A stretch of 55,599 nt of DNA from Nocardia acidivorans NBRC 108247 (lineage in GTDB: Bacteria > Actinomycetota > Actinomycetes > Mycobacteriales > Mycobacteriaceae), in assembly GCF_001625085.1 (NCBI RefSeq), contig NZ_BDAW01000064.1, positions 1 to 55,599 of the forward strand. Direction: 5' to 3'. A program made the position numbers and the translations under genes. Position 1 is the stretch's first letter, and the number at the start of each line of letters is the position of its first letter. Shown in pieces: positions 34,413-42,569 of this stretch. The notes under the pieces were generated by a model, which saw only the letters and a list, made by a program, of their open reading frames with translations, made no database searches and had not been told where the DNA came from.

Positions 34413-34446
34413 TGCGCGCAGGTCTCCTCTTCGTAAGGCGGTGCGT

Positions 34447-34716
34447 CTAGCCGTACACGATGCGGCGCAGTTGCCGTTCGGTGAAGGCGGGGGCGGCGAC
34501 CCGGCGCTCGGCCAGTTCGGTGGCGATGAGCTGCCAGATCTCGGCATTGCGCAACTGCCGCCGCTGGAGTTCGGCATGCCTGCGGCGCACGAACTCCTCG
34601 GCGGTCTCGTCGAAATAGCCGACCACATCGGCGACCACCCGGGCCGCGATGGCGCTGGGCAGGCCGGTGGAGGCCGCCACATGGCGCACCAGATCGGCCG
34701 GAACCCCGTCAGTCAC
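34447..34716 (-). CDS. Conserved hypothetical protein upstream of glmS
   Basis: 89 residues from GTG 34716; the frame runs to 34782 but the extra residues look non-coding. An all-helical, Arg-rich protein (VRHVAASTGLPSAIAARVVAD then FVRRRHAELQRRQLRN) without membrane segments. Thirty-four bases separate it from glmS, so the two may be co-transcribed. I do not recognise a family or function. Confidence 0.6.
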   Translation of the reverse strand: MTDGVPADLVRHVAASTGLPSAIAARVVADVVGYFDETAEEFVRRRHAELQRRQLRNAEIWQLIATELAERRVAAPAFTERQLRRIVYG

Positions 34717-34842
34717 GGACCGAGCCTGCCCTATCGGAAGGCTTTCGCCAACTTTTCTGCCCGAAGTCGGGCAGAAAATCACACTGTGCAGGTCACGCCC
34801 GCTAATAGCGTGCCGCGAGCGAGCCGGTCCGGCCCCTGGCTC

Positions 34843-34857
34843 TACGCTGGTCGCGTG
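34843..34857 (+). promoter_or_regulatory. Leaderless-type -10 of ppiA
   Basis: TACGCT at 34843-34848 (TANNNT) lies seven bases before the GTG start at 34855, and no Shine-Dalgarno is present. Transcription would begin at or next to the start codon. Confidence 0.55.
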
Positions 34858-35382
34858 ACCTCACCGAATCAGACTGCTGTTGCGACGCTGCACACCAATC
34901 ACGGCGATATCAAGGTCGCGCTCTTCGGTCACCACGCCCCCGCCACCGTGCGGAACTTTCTCGGCCTGGCCGACGGCAGCGCGCCGTACACGACCAAGAA
35001 CGCCTCCGGCACCACCGAGGGCCCGTTCTACGACGGCTCGGTCTTCCATCGGATCATCGACGGTTTCATGATCCAGGGCGGCGATCCGACCGGTACCGGG
35101 CGCGGCGGGCCGGGCTACGAGTTCAAGGACGAGTTCCATCCGGAGCTGCGCTTCGACCGCGGCTACCTGCTGGCCATGGCGAATGCCGGTCCGGCGACCA
35201 ATGGTTCGCAGTTCTTCATCACCGTGGGTCCGCAGCCGCATCTGAATCGCAAGCACACCATCTTCGGTGAGGTGGTGGACCCGGATTCGCGCAAGGTGGT
35301 CGACCTGATCGCCGATGTCGCCACCGATCGCAATGACCGTCCCAAGGACGATGTCGTGATCGAGAAGATCACCATCGCCTGA
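34855..35382 (+). CDS. ppiA: Peptidyl-prolyl cis-trans isomerase (cyclophilin)
   Basis: Cytoplasmic cyclophilin that speeds proline isomerisation. 175 residues from GTG 34855. The cyclophilin core has VFHRIIDGFMIQGGDPTGTG (about 62-81), FKDEF, LAMANAGPATNGSQFFIT (about 106-123) and HTIFGEVV. No signal peptide. Likely translated from a leaderless mRNA. rhomboid follows after 28 bases. Confidence 0.94.
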   Translation: MTSPNQTAVATLHTNHGDIKVALFGHHAPATVRNFLGLADGSAPYTTKNASGTTEGPFYDGSVFHRIIDGFMIQGGDPTGTGRGGPGYEFKDEFHPELRFDRGYLLAMANAGPATNGSQFFITVGPQPHLNRKHTIFGEVVDPDSRKVVDLIADVATDRNDRPKDDVVIEKITIA

Positions 35383-35410
35383 ATCAGGCCGACTCCGAAG
35401 AGAATTCGCC

Positions 35411-36280
35411 ATGAACCCGCAGCAACCCGCCCAGAGTTGTTACCGCCACCCCGATCGGCCCACCGGACTCGGGTGCAGTCGCTGCGGGCGTCCGGCCTGC
35501 CCGGAGTGCCTGACCCCGGCCGCGGTCGGGCAGCACTGTGTGGAGTGCGTCCAGCAGGGCCGCACCGATGTGCGGCCGGTGCGCAATCAGGCGGGCGCGG
35601 CGGCGGGTAAACGCCCGGAACCGTACGTCACCTGGACGCTGATCGCCGCGAATGTGATCGTCTTCGCGATCACGGCGATCCAGGCGCGCAGCCTGATGGA
35701 CAACAAGTTCTCCCAGCTGTTCTACGACTGGGTGCTGGTGCCCGGCCTGGTCGGGCACGGCGACTGGTGGCGGGTGCTCGGCTCCGGGTTCCTGCATATC
35801 GGCCCGATCCACCTGCTGGCCAATATGTTCGCGCTCTACGTGCTCGGCCCCTACTGCGAGACGGCACTGGGGCGGGCGCGGTTCATCAGCGTGTATCTGG
35901 TGTCGCTGCTGGGCGGTTCGGCCGCGGTGACCGTCTTCTCCGATCCGGCCTCGGCCTCGGCGGGCGCTTCGGGCGCGATCTTCGGCATTTTCGGCGCGGT
36001 GGCGGTGGTGATGCTGCGGACCCGGCAGAACCTGACCCAGATCCTGGTGCTGCTGGTGATCAACCTGATCATCACCTTCGCGGTGCCGGGCATCTCGATC
36101 TGGGCGCATCTGGGCGGCCTGCTCACGGGCACGCTGGCCACCGGCGGCATCCTGTACCTGCCGCGCTGGCTGCGGGCGAGCACACCCGCCACGGCCATGC
36201 GGATCGGCTGGCTCGCGGTGGCGGCGGTCGGCGTGATCGCGATTCTGGTCACCGCGCTGGGCGCACCGAGCCTGTACTGA
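35411..36280 (+). CDS. Rhomboid-family intramembrane serine protease
   Basis: 289 residues. A cytoplasmic zinc-binding N-terminus (Cys10-x11-Cys22-x2-Cys25-x4-Cys30-x2-Cys33-x9-Cys43-x2-Cys46) is followed by about six membrane helices. Catalytic Ser187 lies in GASG and His233 in WAHLGG, so the dyad is complete. It matches the Rv0110-type actinobacterial rhomboid. The substrate is unknown. Its stop is 11 bases from the convergent PH-domain gene. Confidence 0.92.
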   Translation: MNPQQPAQSCYRHPDRPTGLGCSRCGRPACPECLTPAAVGQHCVECVQQGRTDVRPVRNQAGAAAGKRPEPYVTWTLIAANVIVFAITAIQARSLMDNKFSQLFYDWVLVPGLVGHGDWWRVLGSGFLHIGPIHLLANMFALYVLGPYCETALGRARFISVYLVSLLGGSAAVTVFSDPASASAGASGAIFGIFGAVAVVMLRTRQNLTQILVLLVINLIITFAVPGISIWAHLGGLLTGTLATGGILYLPRWLRASTPATAMRIGWLAVAAVGVIAILVTALGAPSLY

Positions 36281-36290
36281 GTGCGCGCGC

Positions 36291-36728
36291 CTACTGATTG
36301 ACGAGGTAGGCGCGCAGCGTGTCCAGCACGTTCTCCGGGCGCGTGCCCAGATCCCAGCGCCCGAAGATGATGAGCCGCTCCGCACCGTCGCGCCGCACAT
36401 CCATTTCCAGCATGGGCATGCGCCGGCCGAGGCGGCGATAGTTCACGATGCGGGCGCGCAGCACCTGCTCGGGTGTGTAGTACCGGGGTCCGGCGAGGCC
36501 GCGCACCACGATCTTGGGCTGCGGTCCGGTCTCCACGGCCAGGCGCGGGCGCTGCCGCAATCCCATGAAGGCCAGGAACAGCAGACCGGCCGCGGCCAGG
36601 CCGATCAACAGGCGGCCCGGGGCGTCATCGGTGACGAAGGCGGCGACGGCCATGACGAGGCCGCCGATACCGCAGACGGCCAGTGCGGCCGGGGGTGTGG
36701 ACCAGCAGAGTTGGGGCTCAGCGGTCAC
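36291..36728 (-). CDS. PH-domain membrane protein (Rv0010c-like)
   Basis: About 145 residues. Two membrane helices near the N-terminus (LAVCGIGGLVMAVAAFV; LLIGLAAAGLLFLAFMG) precede a bacterial PH-like domain (IVVRGLAGPRYYTPEQVL, RMPMLEMDV, RLIIFGRWDLGTRPENV). Two GTG starts are possible: 36728 or 36737; GAGGAG lies just upstream of both. It lies beside crgA as in mycobacteria (Rv0010c-Rv0011c). Function unknown. Confidence 0.82.
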   Translation of the reverse strand: MTAEPQLCWSTPPAALAVCGIGGLVMAVAAFVTDDAPGRLLIGLAAAGLLFLAFMGLRQRPRLAVETGPQPKIVVRGLAGPRYYTPEQVLRARIVNYRRLGRRMPMLEMDVRRDGAERLIIFGRWDLGTRPENVLDTLRAYLVNQ

Positions 36729-36801
36729 TTTCCCCACTCTCTCCTCGAGTTGTCCACAAGGTCATCCACAGGTGTGTATGAATAACAATCGTGTAAGGCG
36801 A

Positions 36802-37068
36802 TCATCGCCAGCGCATGGTCATGATCAGGCCGACGACCATGAGGCCGAACCCGATCAGGAAGTTCCATGCGCCCAGGTCGCTCATCCAGGCGATGTGATC
36901 GGCCGCCAGGTAGTACACGAGCAGCCACACCAGACCGGCGAGCATGAAGCCCAGCATGATGGAGACGTACCAGACCGGTGACGGACCGGCCGACTTCACC
37001 TTCACAGGCGTGCGGCTGGCCGGGTTGATCGTGTAGTCGGTCTTCTTCCGGACCTTCGACTTGGGCAT
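36802..37068 (-). CDS. crgA: Cell division protein CrgA
   Basis: 88-residue two-helix membrane protein that recruits cell-wall synthases (PbpA and FtsI in mycobacteria) to the FtsZ ring. N-terminal PKSKVRKK is diagnostic; helices are at about 28-52 and 65-85. PbpA, its known partner, is encoded in this window. Confidence 0.95.
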   Translation of the reverse strand: MPKSKVRKKTDYTINPASRTPVKVKSAGPSPVWYVSIMLGFMLAGLVWLLVYYLAADHIAWMSDLGAWNFLIGFGLMVVGLIMTMRWR

Positions 37069-37193
37069 GACGTCCTCAGTTTCGGCGTGCAGTCTCGGTA
37101 GACATTATCCCAGGTAACTCGAGCGCAACGGCCGCGAGTCACCCGCGGGGAATAAACGGCGGTATTGCATGCGACGTGAGCGGGCGCGCCCAC

Positions 37194-37206
37194 TACGCTC
37201 AGATCA
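37194..37206 (+). promoter_or_regulatory. Leaderless-type -10 of the pabA/trpG gene
   Basis: TACGCT at 37194-37199 lies six bases before ATG 37206, and there is no Shine-Dalgarno. Same hexamer and near-identical spacing as at ppiA. Confidence 0.55.
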
Positions 37207-37844
37207 TGCGTGTTCTGGTGGTCGACAACTACGACAGCTTCGTATTCAACCTGGTCCAGTATCTCGGACAGCTCGGTGTGGACGCGACCGTCTGGCGTAA
37301 CGACGACCCGCGACTGGCGGACGTGGACGCCGTCGTGCAGGACTTCCACGGAATTCTGATCAGTCCCGGCCCGGGCACGCCGGAGCGCGCGGGCGTCAGC
37401 ATCGAGCTGGTGAAGGCCGCCGCCCGGCAGGAGAAGCCGCTCCTGGGGGTATGCCTCGGGCATCAGGCCATCGGCGTCGCCTTCGGGGCCACCGTGACCC
37501 GCGCCCCCGAGCTGTTGCACGGCAAGACCAGCGAGGTCTTCCATATCGGCGTGGGCGTGCTGGCCGGACTGCCGGATCCGTTCACCGCCACCCGCTACCA
37601 CTCGCTGACGGTGGTCGAGGACACCATGCCGCCCGAGCTGGAAGTGCTGGGCCGCACCGAATCCGGGATCGTCATGGCACTGCGGCATCGCACCCTGCCG
37701 ATCCACGGCGTGCAGTTCCATCCCGAATCCGTCCTCACCCAGGGCGGGCATCGGATGCTCGCGAATTGGCTCGGCGTGGTCGGGCAGCGCCCGTCGGAGG
37801 GCCTGGTCGAAACGCTCGAGGCGGAGGTCGCGGCCCTGGTATGA
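37206..37844 (+). CDS. pabA: Aminodeoxychorismate/anthranilate synthase glutaminase subunit
   Basis: Class I glutamine amidotransferase that supplies ammonia for p-aminobenzoate (folate) or anthranilate (tryptophan). 212 residues from ATG 37206. LVVDNYDSFVFNL starts the protein, the nucleophile is Cys83 in GVCLGHQ, and the His of the triad lies in HGVQFHPES. Position near crgA and pknB matches Rv0013 (trpG), which probably serves both pathways. No synthase large subunit is in view. Confidence 0.9.
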   Translation: MRVLVVDNYDSFVFNLVQYLGQLGVDATVWRNDDPRLADVDAVVQDFHGILISPGPGTPERAGVSIELVKAAARQEKPLLGVCLGHQAIGVAFGATVTRAPELLHGKTSEVFHIGVGVLAGLPDPFTATRYHSLTVVEDTMPPELEVLGRTESGIVMALRHRTLPIHGVQFHPESVLTQGGHRMLANWLGVVGQRPSEGLVETLEAEVAALV

Positions 37845-38539
37845 GTGTCGGTCAGGGGCGGCCGCATGTGCTGCTGTCGGTGGCGGTGAGCATCGACGGC
37901 TATATCGACGATGCGGGACCGGACCGGCTGCTGCTGTCCAATGCCGCCGATTTCGATCGGGTGGACGCGCTGCGCGCCGACTCCGACGCGATTCTGATCG
38001 GCGCGGGAACACTGCGCACCGACAATCCGCGGCTGCTGGTCAACAATGCCGATCGGCGGGTGCGACGGGTGGCGGACGGTAAGCCGGAGTATCCGCTGCG
38101 GGTGATCGTCACCGCGACAGGCGATATCGATCCGGAGCAGCGGCTGTGGCACTGCGGTGGCGAAAGAATCGTCTACTCAACCGATTCCGGAGCCGAACGG
38201 ATCGGGCATCGACTGGACGGTCTCGCGAAGGTCGTATCCCTCGGCGGCACAGTCGATTTCGCCGCACTGCTCGATGATCTCGGCGAACACGGCGTCGCAC
38301 GGCTGATGGTGGAGGGCGGCGGCGCCGTCCACACCGCCTTCCTGGCCGCCGATCTGGTCGACGAGATCAGCATGGCCGTCGCGCCCCTGGTGGTCGGTGA
38401 TCCGGCCGCCCCGCGTTTCCTCGGACCCGCCGATTACCCGGGCGGCCCGAACCATCGCATGCGGCTGGCCGAGGTCGCCCGCATCGGTGATATCGCCGTA
38501 CTGCGCTATCTGCCGAAGGAGGATTCGAGTGTCGGATGA
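37841..38539 (+). CDS. RibD C-terminal-type reductase (dihydrofolate reductase-like fold)
   Basis: 232 residues, started within an ATGA overlap with the glutaminase gene. SVAVSIDGYIDD, ILIGAGTLRTDNPRL and LMVEGGGAVHTAFL are signatures of the reductase half of riboflavin enzyme RibD and of related reductases. It stands alone, without the deaminase half, which is encoded by the next overlapping gene. It could act in riboflavin/pteridine-type metabolism; the substrate cannot be told. Confidence 0.85.
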   Translation: MSVGQGRPHVLLSVAVSIDGYIDDAGPDRLLLSNAADFDRVDALRADSDAILIGAGTLRTDNPRLLVNNADRRVRRVADGKPEYPLRVIVTATGDIDPEQRLWHCGGERIVYSTDSGAERIGHRLDGLAKVVSLGGTVDFAALLDDLGEHGVARLMVEGGGAVHTAFLAADLVDEISMAVAPLVVGDPAAPRFLGPADYPGGPNHRMRLAEVARIGDIAVLRYLPKEDSSVG

Positions 38540-38990
38540 AGCACGGTCGGATCGCGGCTGGATGCGGCACGCCATCGGACTGGCCCGGCTCTGCCCGCCC
38601 AGCGAGACCGCCTTCTCGGTGGGCGCTGTCATCGTCGGCGCGGACGGCGTGGAGATCATGCACGGCTGGTCCCGCGAGACCGATGCGAAGGTGCACGCGG
38701 AGGAATCCGCGCTGAACAAACTCGAACCCGATGACGATCGACTGGCCGCGGCCACCCTCTACAGCACCCTGGAGCCGTGCGCCCAGCGTGCCAGTCCCGA
38801 TCGCGCGCCCTGCACCGATCGCATCCTGGCGGCGGGCATTCGCCGCGTGGTCATCGCCTGGCGTGAACCCGAGACGTTCGTGCACAACTGCCAGGGTGTG
38901 GAGAAACTCCGGGAACACGGCGTCGAGGTGGTCGAACTCGCCGATCTGGCGGACGAGGCCATGTCCATGAACAGGCATCTGCGACTGTAG
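38529..38990 (+). CDS. RibD N-terminal-type cytidine/deoxycytidylate deaminase domain protein
   Basis: 153 residues from GTG 38529, with AAGGAGG at 38516-38522. It overlaps the reductase gene by 11 bases. Zinc-deaminase motifs: His56-Ala-Glu58 (HAEESAL) and Cys84/Cys95 in LEPCAQRASPDRAPC, a RibD-like spacing. Together with the previous gene it forms a split, order-reversed RibD pair. Confidence 0.85.
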   Translation: MSDEARSDRGWMRHAIGLARLCPPSETAFSVGAVIVGADGVEIMHGWSRETDAKVHAEESALNKLEPDDDRLAAATLYSTLEPCAQRASPDRAPCTDRILAAGIRRVVIAWREPETFVHNCQGVEKLREHGVEVVELADLADEAMSMNRHLRL

Positions 38991-39012
38991 AAATCGCCTG
39001 TGGATAAATACG

Positions 39013-39047
39013 AAAGCCGCCCTCCGGCCGAGCGGAGAGCGGCTTTT
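39013..39047. terminator. Bidirectional terminator between deaminase gene and pknB
   Basis: AAAGCCGC..CTCCG pairs with CGGAG..GCGGCTTT, and TTTT closes it. It serves the convergent genes on both sides. Confidence 0.8.
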
Positions 39048-39065
39048 CGGCTGTTCCGGGATCGA

Positions 39066-40976
39066 TCACGGCGGGCCGAGTGACAGCACCCCGGTCGTGA
39101 TGGTCACCGTCTGATTCTTGGCGATGGAGGATCCGGCGGACGGCTGCTGAGCGATGACGCGGCCGACGCTCCCGGCATCCAGGGTGCTCTGCTGATTCTG
39201 GGTGATCTGCCCGTTCCAGCCGCGCTGGCGCAGAATATCCACAGCCTGTGCGGGAGTGAGTCCGATCAGACTCGGCATCTGGATATTGTCGCCGGTGGAG
39301 ACCTGCACGGTGACCGTGGAGCCCTTGTCCGCCATGGTGCCCGCGGCCGGATTGGTGCTGATCACGGTGCCCTTGGGCAGGTTGTTGGGCACCTCCTGGA
39401 CGCTCACCTTGAAACCGGCGCTGTCGGCCAGATTGGGTTGTGCCACATCGATGCTCTGGCCCACCACATCGGGGACGCGCACCTTCTCCGGTCCGGAGCC
39501 GAGGGTGATGGTGACCTGGCCGCCGGCGTCGATCTTCTGCGCCTCGCCCGGACTCTGGCTGGTGACCTTGTCCTTCTCGTCGACGCTGGAGGCTTCACGC
39601 TTCACATCGGTGTTCAGGCGCAGTCCGACCGAGTTCAGCTGCTGTTCGGCCTGCGATTGGGTCAGCCCGGCCAGGCGCGGCACCGAGACCTGCGAGGGTC
39701 CGGTGGAGACCTGGAGTGTGACGGTGCTGCCCTTGTCGATGCGCGAACCGCCGAGCGGCTGGGTGGCGATCACATTGCCCTGGGCGATCTTGCTGTCCGG
39801 TTTCTCCTGGACCGCGACGCTGAAGCCGAGCTTCTCCAGATCCCGCTGGGCGAGTTGGGAATTGTGATTCGAGAGTTCCGGCACGGCGATCTGATCGGCA
39901 TGGCTGCCGGGGCCGAGCAACAGCCAGAACATGATGCCGCCGACCGCGATGATCGCCGCCACCACGGCCGCGACCAGTAGACCCCGGCGGCCACCGCCGC
40001 CCGCGGGTTCCACGAGTTCCTGTTCGGTGGTGTCGTCGCGGCGCTCGACCGTGCGGTAGGAGCGCGGCGGCGGCAGTTCGTCGTCGAGGAAGCTGTTGCG
40101 GTCCTCGTCGTTCATGACCATGGGGGCGGTGGGCTTCTGCCCGCCCAGCACCCGGATGAGATCGGCGCGCATCTCGGCGGCGGTCTGATACCGGTTGGCC
40201 GGGTTCTTGCTCATGGCCTTGAGCACGACGGAGTCGAGTTCACGCGGGACGCCCGGATGCACGTGCGAGGGCAGCCGGGGGTCCTCGCGCACATGCTGAT
40301 AGGCGACCGCGACCGGTGAGTCGCCGGTGAAAGGTGGTTCGCCGGTGAGGATTTCGTAGAGCACACAGCCGACCGAGTACACGTCCGAGCGTGCGTCGAC
40401 CTGTTCGCCGCGGGCCTGCTCGGGGGACAGGTACTGGGCGGTGCCGATCACCGCGGCGGTCTGGGTCATCGGGTTGGAGCTGTCGGCCAGCGCGCGGGCG
40501 ATGCCGAAGTCCATCACCTTCACCGCACCCGCGCGGTTGATCATGATGTTGGCGGGCTTCATATCCCGGTGCACGATGCCGTTGCGGTGTGAGAAGTCCA
40601 GTGCCGCACAGACATCGGCGATGATCTCCATGGCGCGGCGCGGCGCCATCGGACCCTTGGAGCGCACGATGTCGCGCAGCGTATCGCCGTCGACGTACTC
40701 CATCACGATGTACGGCAGTGGGCCGCCGTCGATCTCGGCCTCGCCGGTGTCGTAGACCGCGACGATGGCGGGATGGTTCAGCGCCGCCGCGTTCTGCGCC
40801 TCGCGCTTGAAGCGCAGATAGAACGTGGGGTCGCGGGCGAGGTCCGCGCGCAGCACCTTGATCGCCACATCGCGCCCGAGTCGCAGATCGCGTGCCTTGT
40901 GCACCTCCGACATACCGCCGAAGCCGATGATCTCACCCAGCTCATAGCGGGAGGAGAGATTCTTCGGGGTCGTCAT
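39066..40976 (-). CDS. pknB: Ser/Thr protein kinase PknB with PASTA repeats
   Basis: Essential-type transmembrane kinase sensing peptidoglycan fragments. 636 residues from ATG 40976 (AAGGA upstream; ATGA overlap with pknA). The kinase domain has the Gly loop GFGGMSEV, catalytic HRDMKPANI, DFGIA, and an activation loop with MTQTAAVIGT carrying the usual paired Thr. A juxtamembrane segment, one helix (about 345-368) and four extracellular PASTA repeats follow. Known mycobacterial substrates CwlM, MurJ and FhaA are encoded here. Confidence 0.96.
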   Translation of the reverse strand: MTTPKNLSSRYELGEIIGFGGMSEVHKARDLRLGRDVAIKVLRADLARDPTFYLRFKREAQNAAALNHPAIVAVYDTGEAEIDGGPLPYIVMEYVDGDTLRDIVRSKGPMAPRRAMEIIADVCAALDFSHRNGIVHRDMKPANIMINRAGAVKVMDFGIARALADSSNPMTQTAAVIGTAQYLSPEQARGEQVDARSDVYSVGCVLYEILTGEPPFTGDSPVAVAYQHVREDPRLPSHVHPGVPRELDSVVLKAMSKNPANRYQTAAEMRADLIRVLGGQKPTAPMVMNDEDRNSFLDDELPPPRSYRTVERRDDTTEQELVEPAGGGGRRGLLVAAVVAAIIAVGGIMFWLLLGPGSHADQIAVPELSNHNSQLAQRDLEKLGFSVAVQEKPDSKIAQGNVIATQPLGGSRIDKGSTVTLQVSTGPSQVSVPRLAGLTQSQAEQQLNSVGLRLNTDVKREASSVDEKDKVTSQSPGEAQKIDAGGQVTITLGSGPEKVRVPDVVGQSIDVAQPNLADSAGFKVSVQEVPNNLPKGTVISTNPAAGTMADKGSTVTVQVSTGDNIQMPSLIGLTPAQAVDILRQRGWNGQITQNQQSTLDAGSVGRVIAQQPSAGSSIAKNQTVTITTGVLSLGPP

Positions 40977-42535
40977 GAGGGTCCTTGGGGGAGGGCGGGA
41001 GCACTGCTGTTCGGCGAGCCGTAGTAGCCCCGGGCGCCACCGGGAACCGCTGGCCATGATGGTAGGTCCCAAGGCGGCCGAACGTCGCGACTGGTGGTGG
41101 TCGGCGCGGTCGTGGTCTTGGGGACCGTCGTCTTGGGAACCGTGGTGGTCGGCGGCACCGTGGTGGGCGGCACGGTGGTGACCGGCGGCGTGGTGGTCGG
41201 CGGCGCCTCGGTGGTCGGATCGTAGGTCGGCGGCGGCGGAACCGGCTTCTCCCGCGTGGTGGTCGGCGGCGTGGTGGTGCTCTGCGGTGGCGGCGGCGCG
41301 ATCACGGCGCTGGTTCTGGTGGTCGGCGTCGACTCCGGTGAGGAGCTGTTGAGCAGGATGAAAGCCGCTGCGGCGCCGAGGATCAGCGCGCCGACGCCGA
41401 GCCCGGCCATGGCCTTCTGACTGTTGGTGAAGCGGCCGCCGCCCTCCTCGCCGCCGTACGCGCCGACATGCGTGGGCCCGGGCGGGGTGGGCGGTCCGGC
41501 GGGGGTGTGCGGACCCGACATCATGACGGTGGAGCCGGTCATCGGCGGCTGCGCGGGCTGCCGCGTGGACTGCGGCGGTGTCGGATAGCGGGTGGTGGCC
41601 TGATCGCCGCGCGCGCCCGGAATGATCATGGTCGGGCCGGGCGGCAGCACTCTGGTCGCGCCGGTGGGGATGGCGGGATTACCGCCGCCGGGGGTGTGCG
41701 CTCTGCGCCCGGAGCGCACCGCGGCCACCGCGTCGGCGAATTCGCCGCCGGTGGCGAAGCGCTGGGCCGGATCCTTGGCCATGGTGATCTCGATGAGTTC
41801 ACGCACATTCGGCGGCAGGTCGGCGGGCAGCGGCGGCGGGGTCTCGCGCACATGCTTCATGGCCACGGTCAGCGCGCCGTCGCCGGTGAAGGGGCGTTCG
41901 CCCGCGAGCGCCTCGTAGCCGACCACGCCGAGCGCGTACACATCCGAGGCGGAGGTGGCGTCCTCGCCGGTGGCCTGTTCCGGGGCGATGTACTGGGCGG
42001 TGCCCATGACCATGCCGGTCTTGGTGACCGGGGAGGCGTCCACCGCCTTGGCGATGCCGAAGTCGGTGATCTTCACCTGACCGGTCGGCGTCACAAGTAT
42101 GTTGCCGGGCTTCACATCTCGGTGCACCACGCCCGCCGCGTGCGCGACCTGAAGCGCGCGGCCGGTCTGCTCCAACATGTCCAGACCCTGCTGCACCGAG
42201 AGCCGCCCGAGCCGATTGAGCACCGCGTTCAAGGGTTCGCCCTGCACGAGTTCCATGACCAGATAGGCGGTTTCGCCGCCGGAGGGGTCCATGGTCTCGC
42301 CGTAGTCGTAGATTCCGGCGATACCCGGATGATTGAGCTGCGCGGTGGTGCGGGCCTCGGTGCGGAAGCGGTGCCGGAAGGTGGGATCGGCGGAGAACTC
42401 CGCCTTGAGCACCTTCACCGCGACCCGGCGATCCAGCCGGGTGTCGAGAGCTTCCCAGACCTGGCCCATGCCACCGGTGGCGATCAGCCGATGCAGCCGG
42501 TAGCGGTCCGCGATCATCGCACCGTTGTTCAGCAT
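40973..42535 (-). CDS. pknA: Ser/Thr protein kinase PknA
   Basis: 520 residues. The kinase domain is intact: ATGGMGQVWEA, HRDVKPGNI, DFGIA and the activation loop SPVTKTGMVMGTAQY. A single helix (GVGALILGAAAAFILL, about 380) precedes an extracellular tail very rich in Thr and Pro. PknA regulates division and cell shape in mycobacteria. The start at GTG/ATG 42535 has no strong site; Met7 is an alternative. Confidence 0.95.
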   Translation of the reverse strand: MLNNGAMIADRYRLHRLIATGGMGQVWEALDTRLDRRVAVKVLKAEFSADPTFRHRFRTEARTTAQLNHPGIAGIYDYGETMDPSGGETAYLVMELVQGEPLNAVLNRLGRLSVQQGLDMLEQTGRALQVAHAAGVVHRDVKPGNILVTPTGQVKITDFGIAKAVDASPVTKTGMVMGTAQYIAPEQATGEDATSASDVYALGVVGYEALAGERPFTGDGALTVAMKHVRETPPPLPADLPPNVRELIEITMAKDPAQRFATGGEFADAVAAVRSGRRAHTPGGGNPAIPTGATRVLPPGPTMIIPGARGDQATTRYPTPPQSTRQPAQPPMTGSTVMMSGPHTPAGPPTPPGPTHVGAYGGEEGGGRFTNSQKAMAGLGVGALILGAAAAFILLNSSSPESTPTTRTSAVIAPPPPQSTTTPPTTTREKPVPPPPTYDPTTEAPPTTTPPVTTVPPTTVPPTTTVPKTTVPKTTTAPTTTSRDVRPPWDLPSWPAVPGGARGYYGSPNSSAPALPQGPS

Positions 42536-42569
42536 TTCCGACCCTGTCTACCTTGCCCTGTCATGTCGT

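Noticed and set aside
32508..34436. 642-residue plus-strand frame across glmS
   Set aside because: Antisense to a certain gene; no recognisable domain and no start signal.
34413..34446. glmS-type ribozyme upstream of glmS
   Set aside because: Only 34 bases separate glmS from the next gene, with no ribozyme-like structure visible.
34390..34854. N-terminal extension of ppiA to 34390
   Set aside because: It overlaps the glmS start and the hypothetical gene on the other strand, and is non-conserved; GTG 34855 fits the family and promoter.
41114..41290. Repeat-like GGTGGT/ACCACC pattern, considered as a CRISPR or tandem array
   Set aside because: It is the Thr/Pro-rich extracellular tail coding region of pknA; there are no regular spacers.
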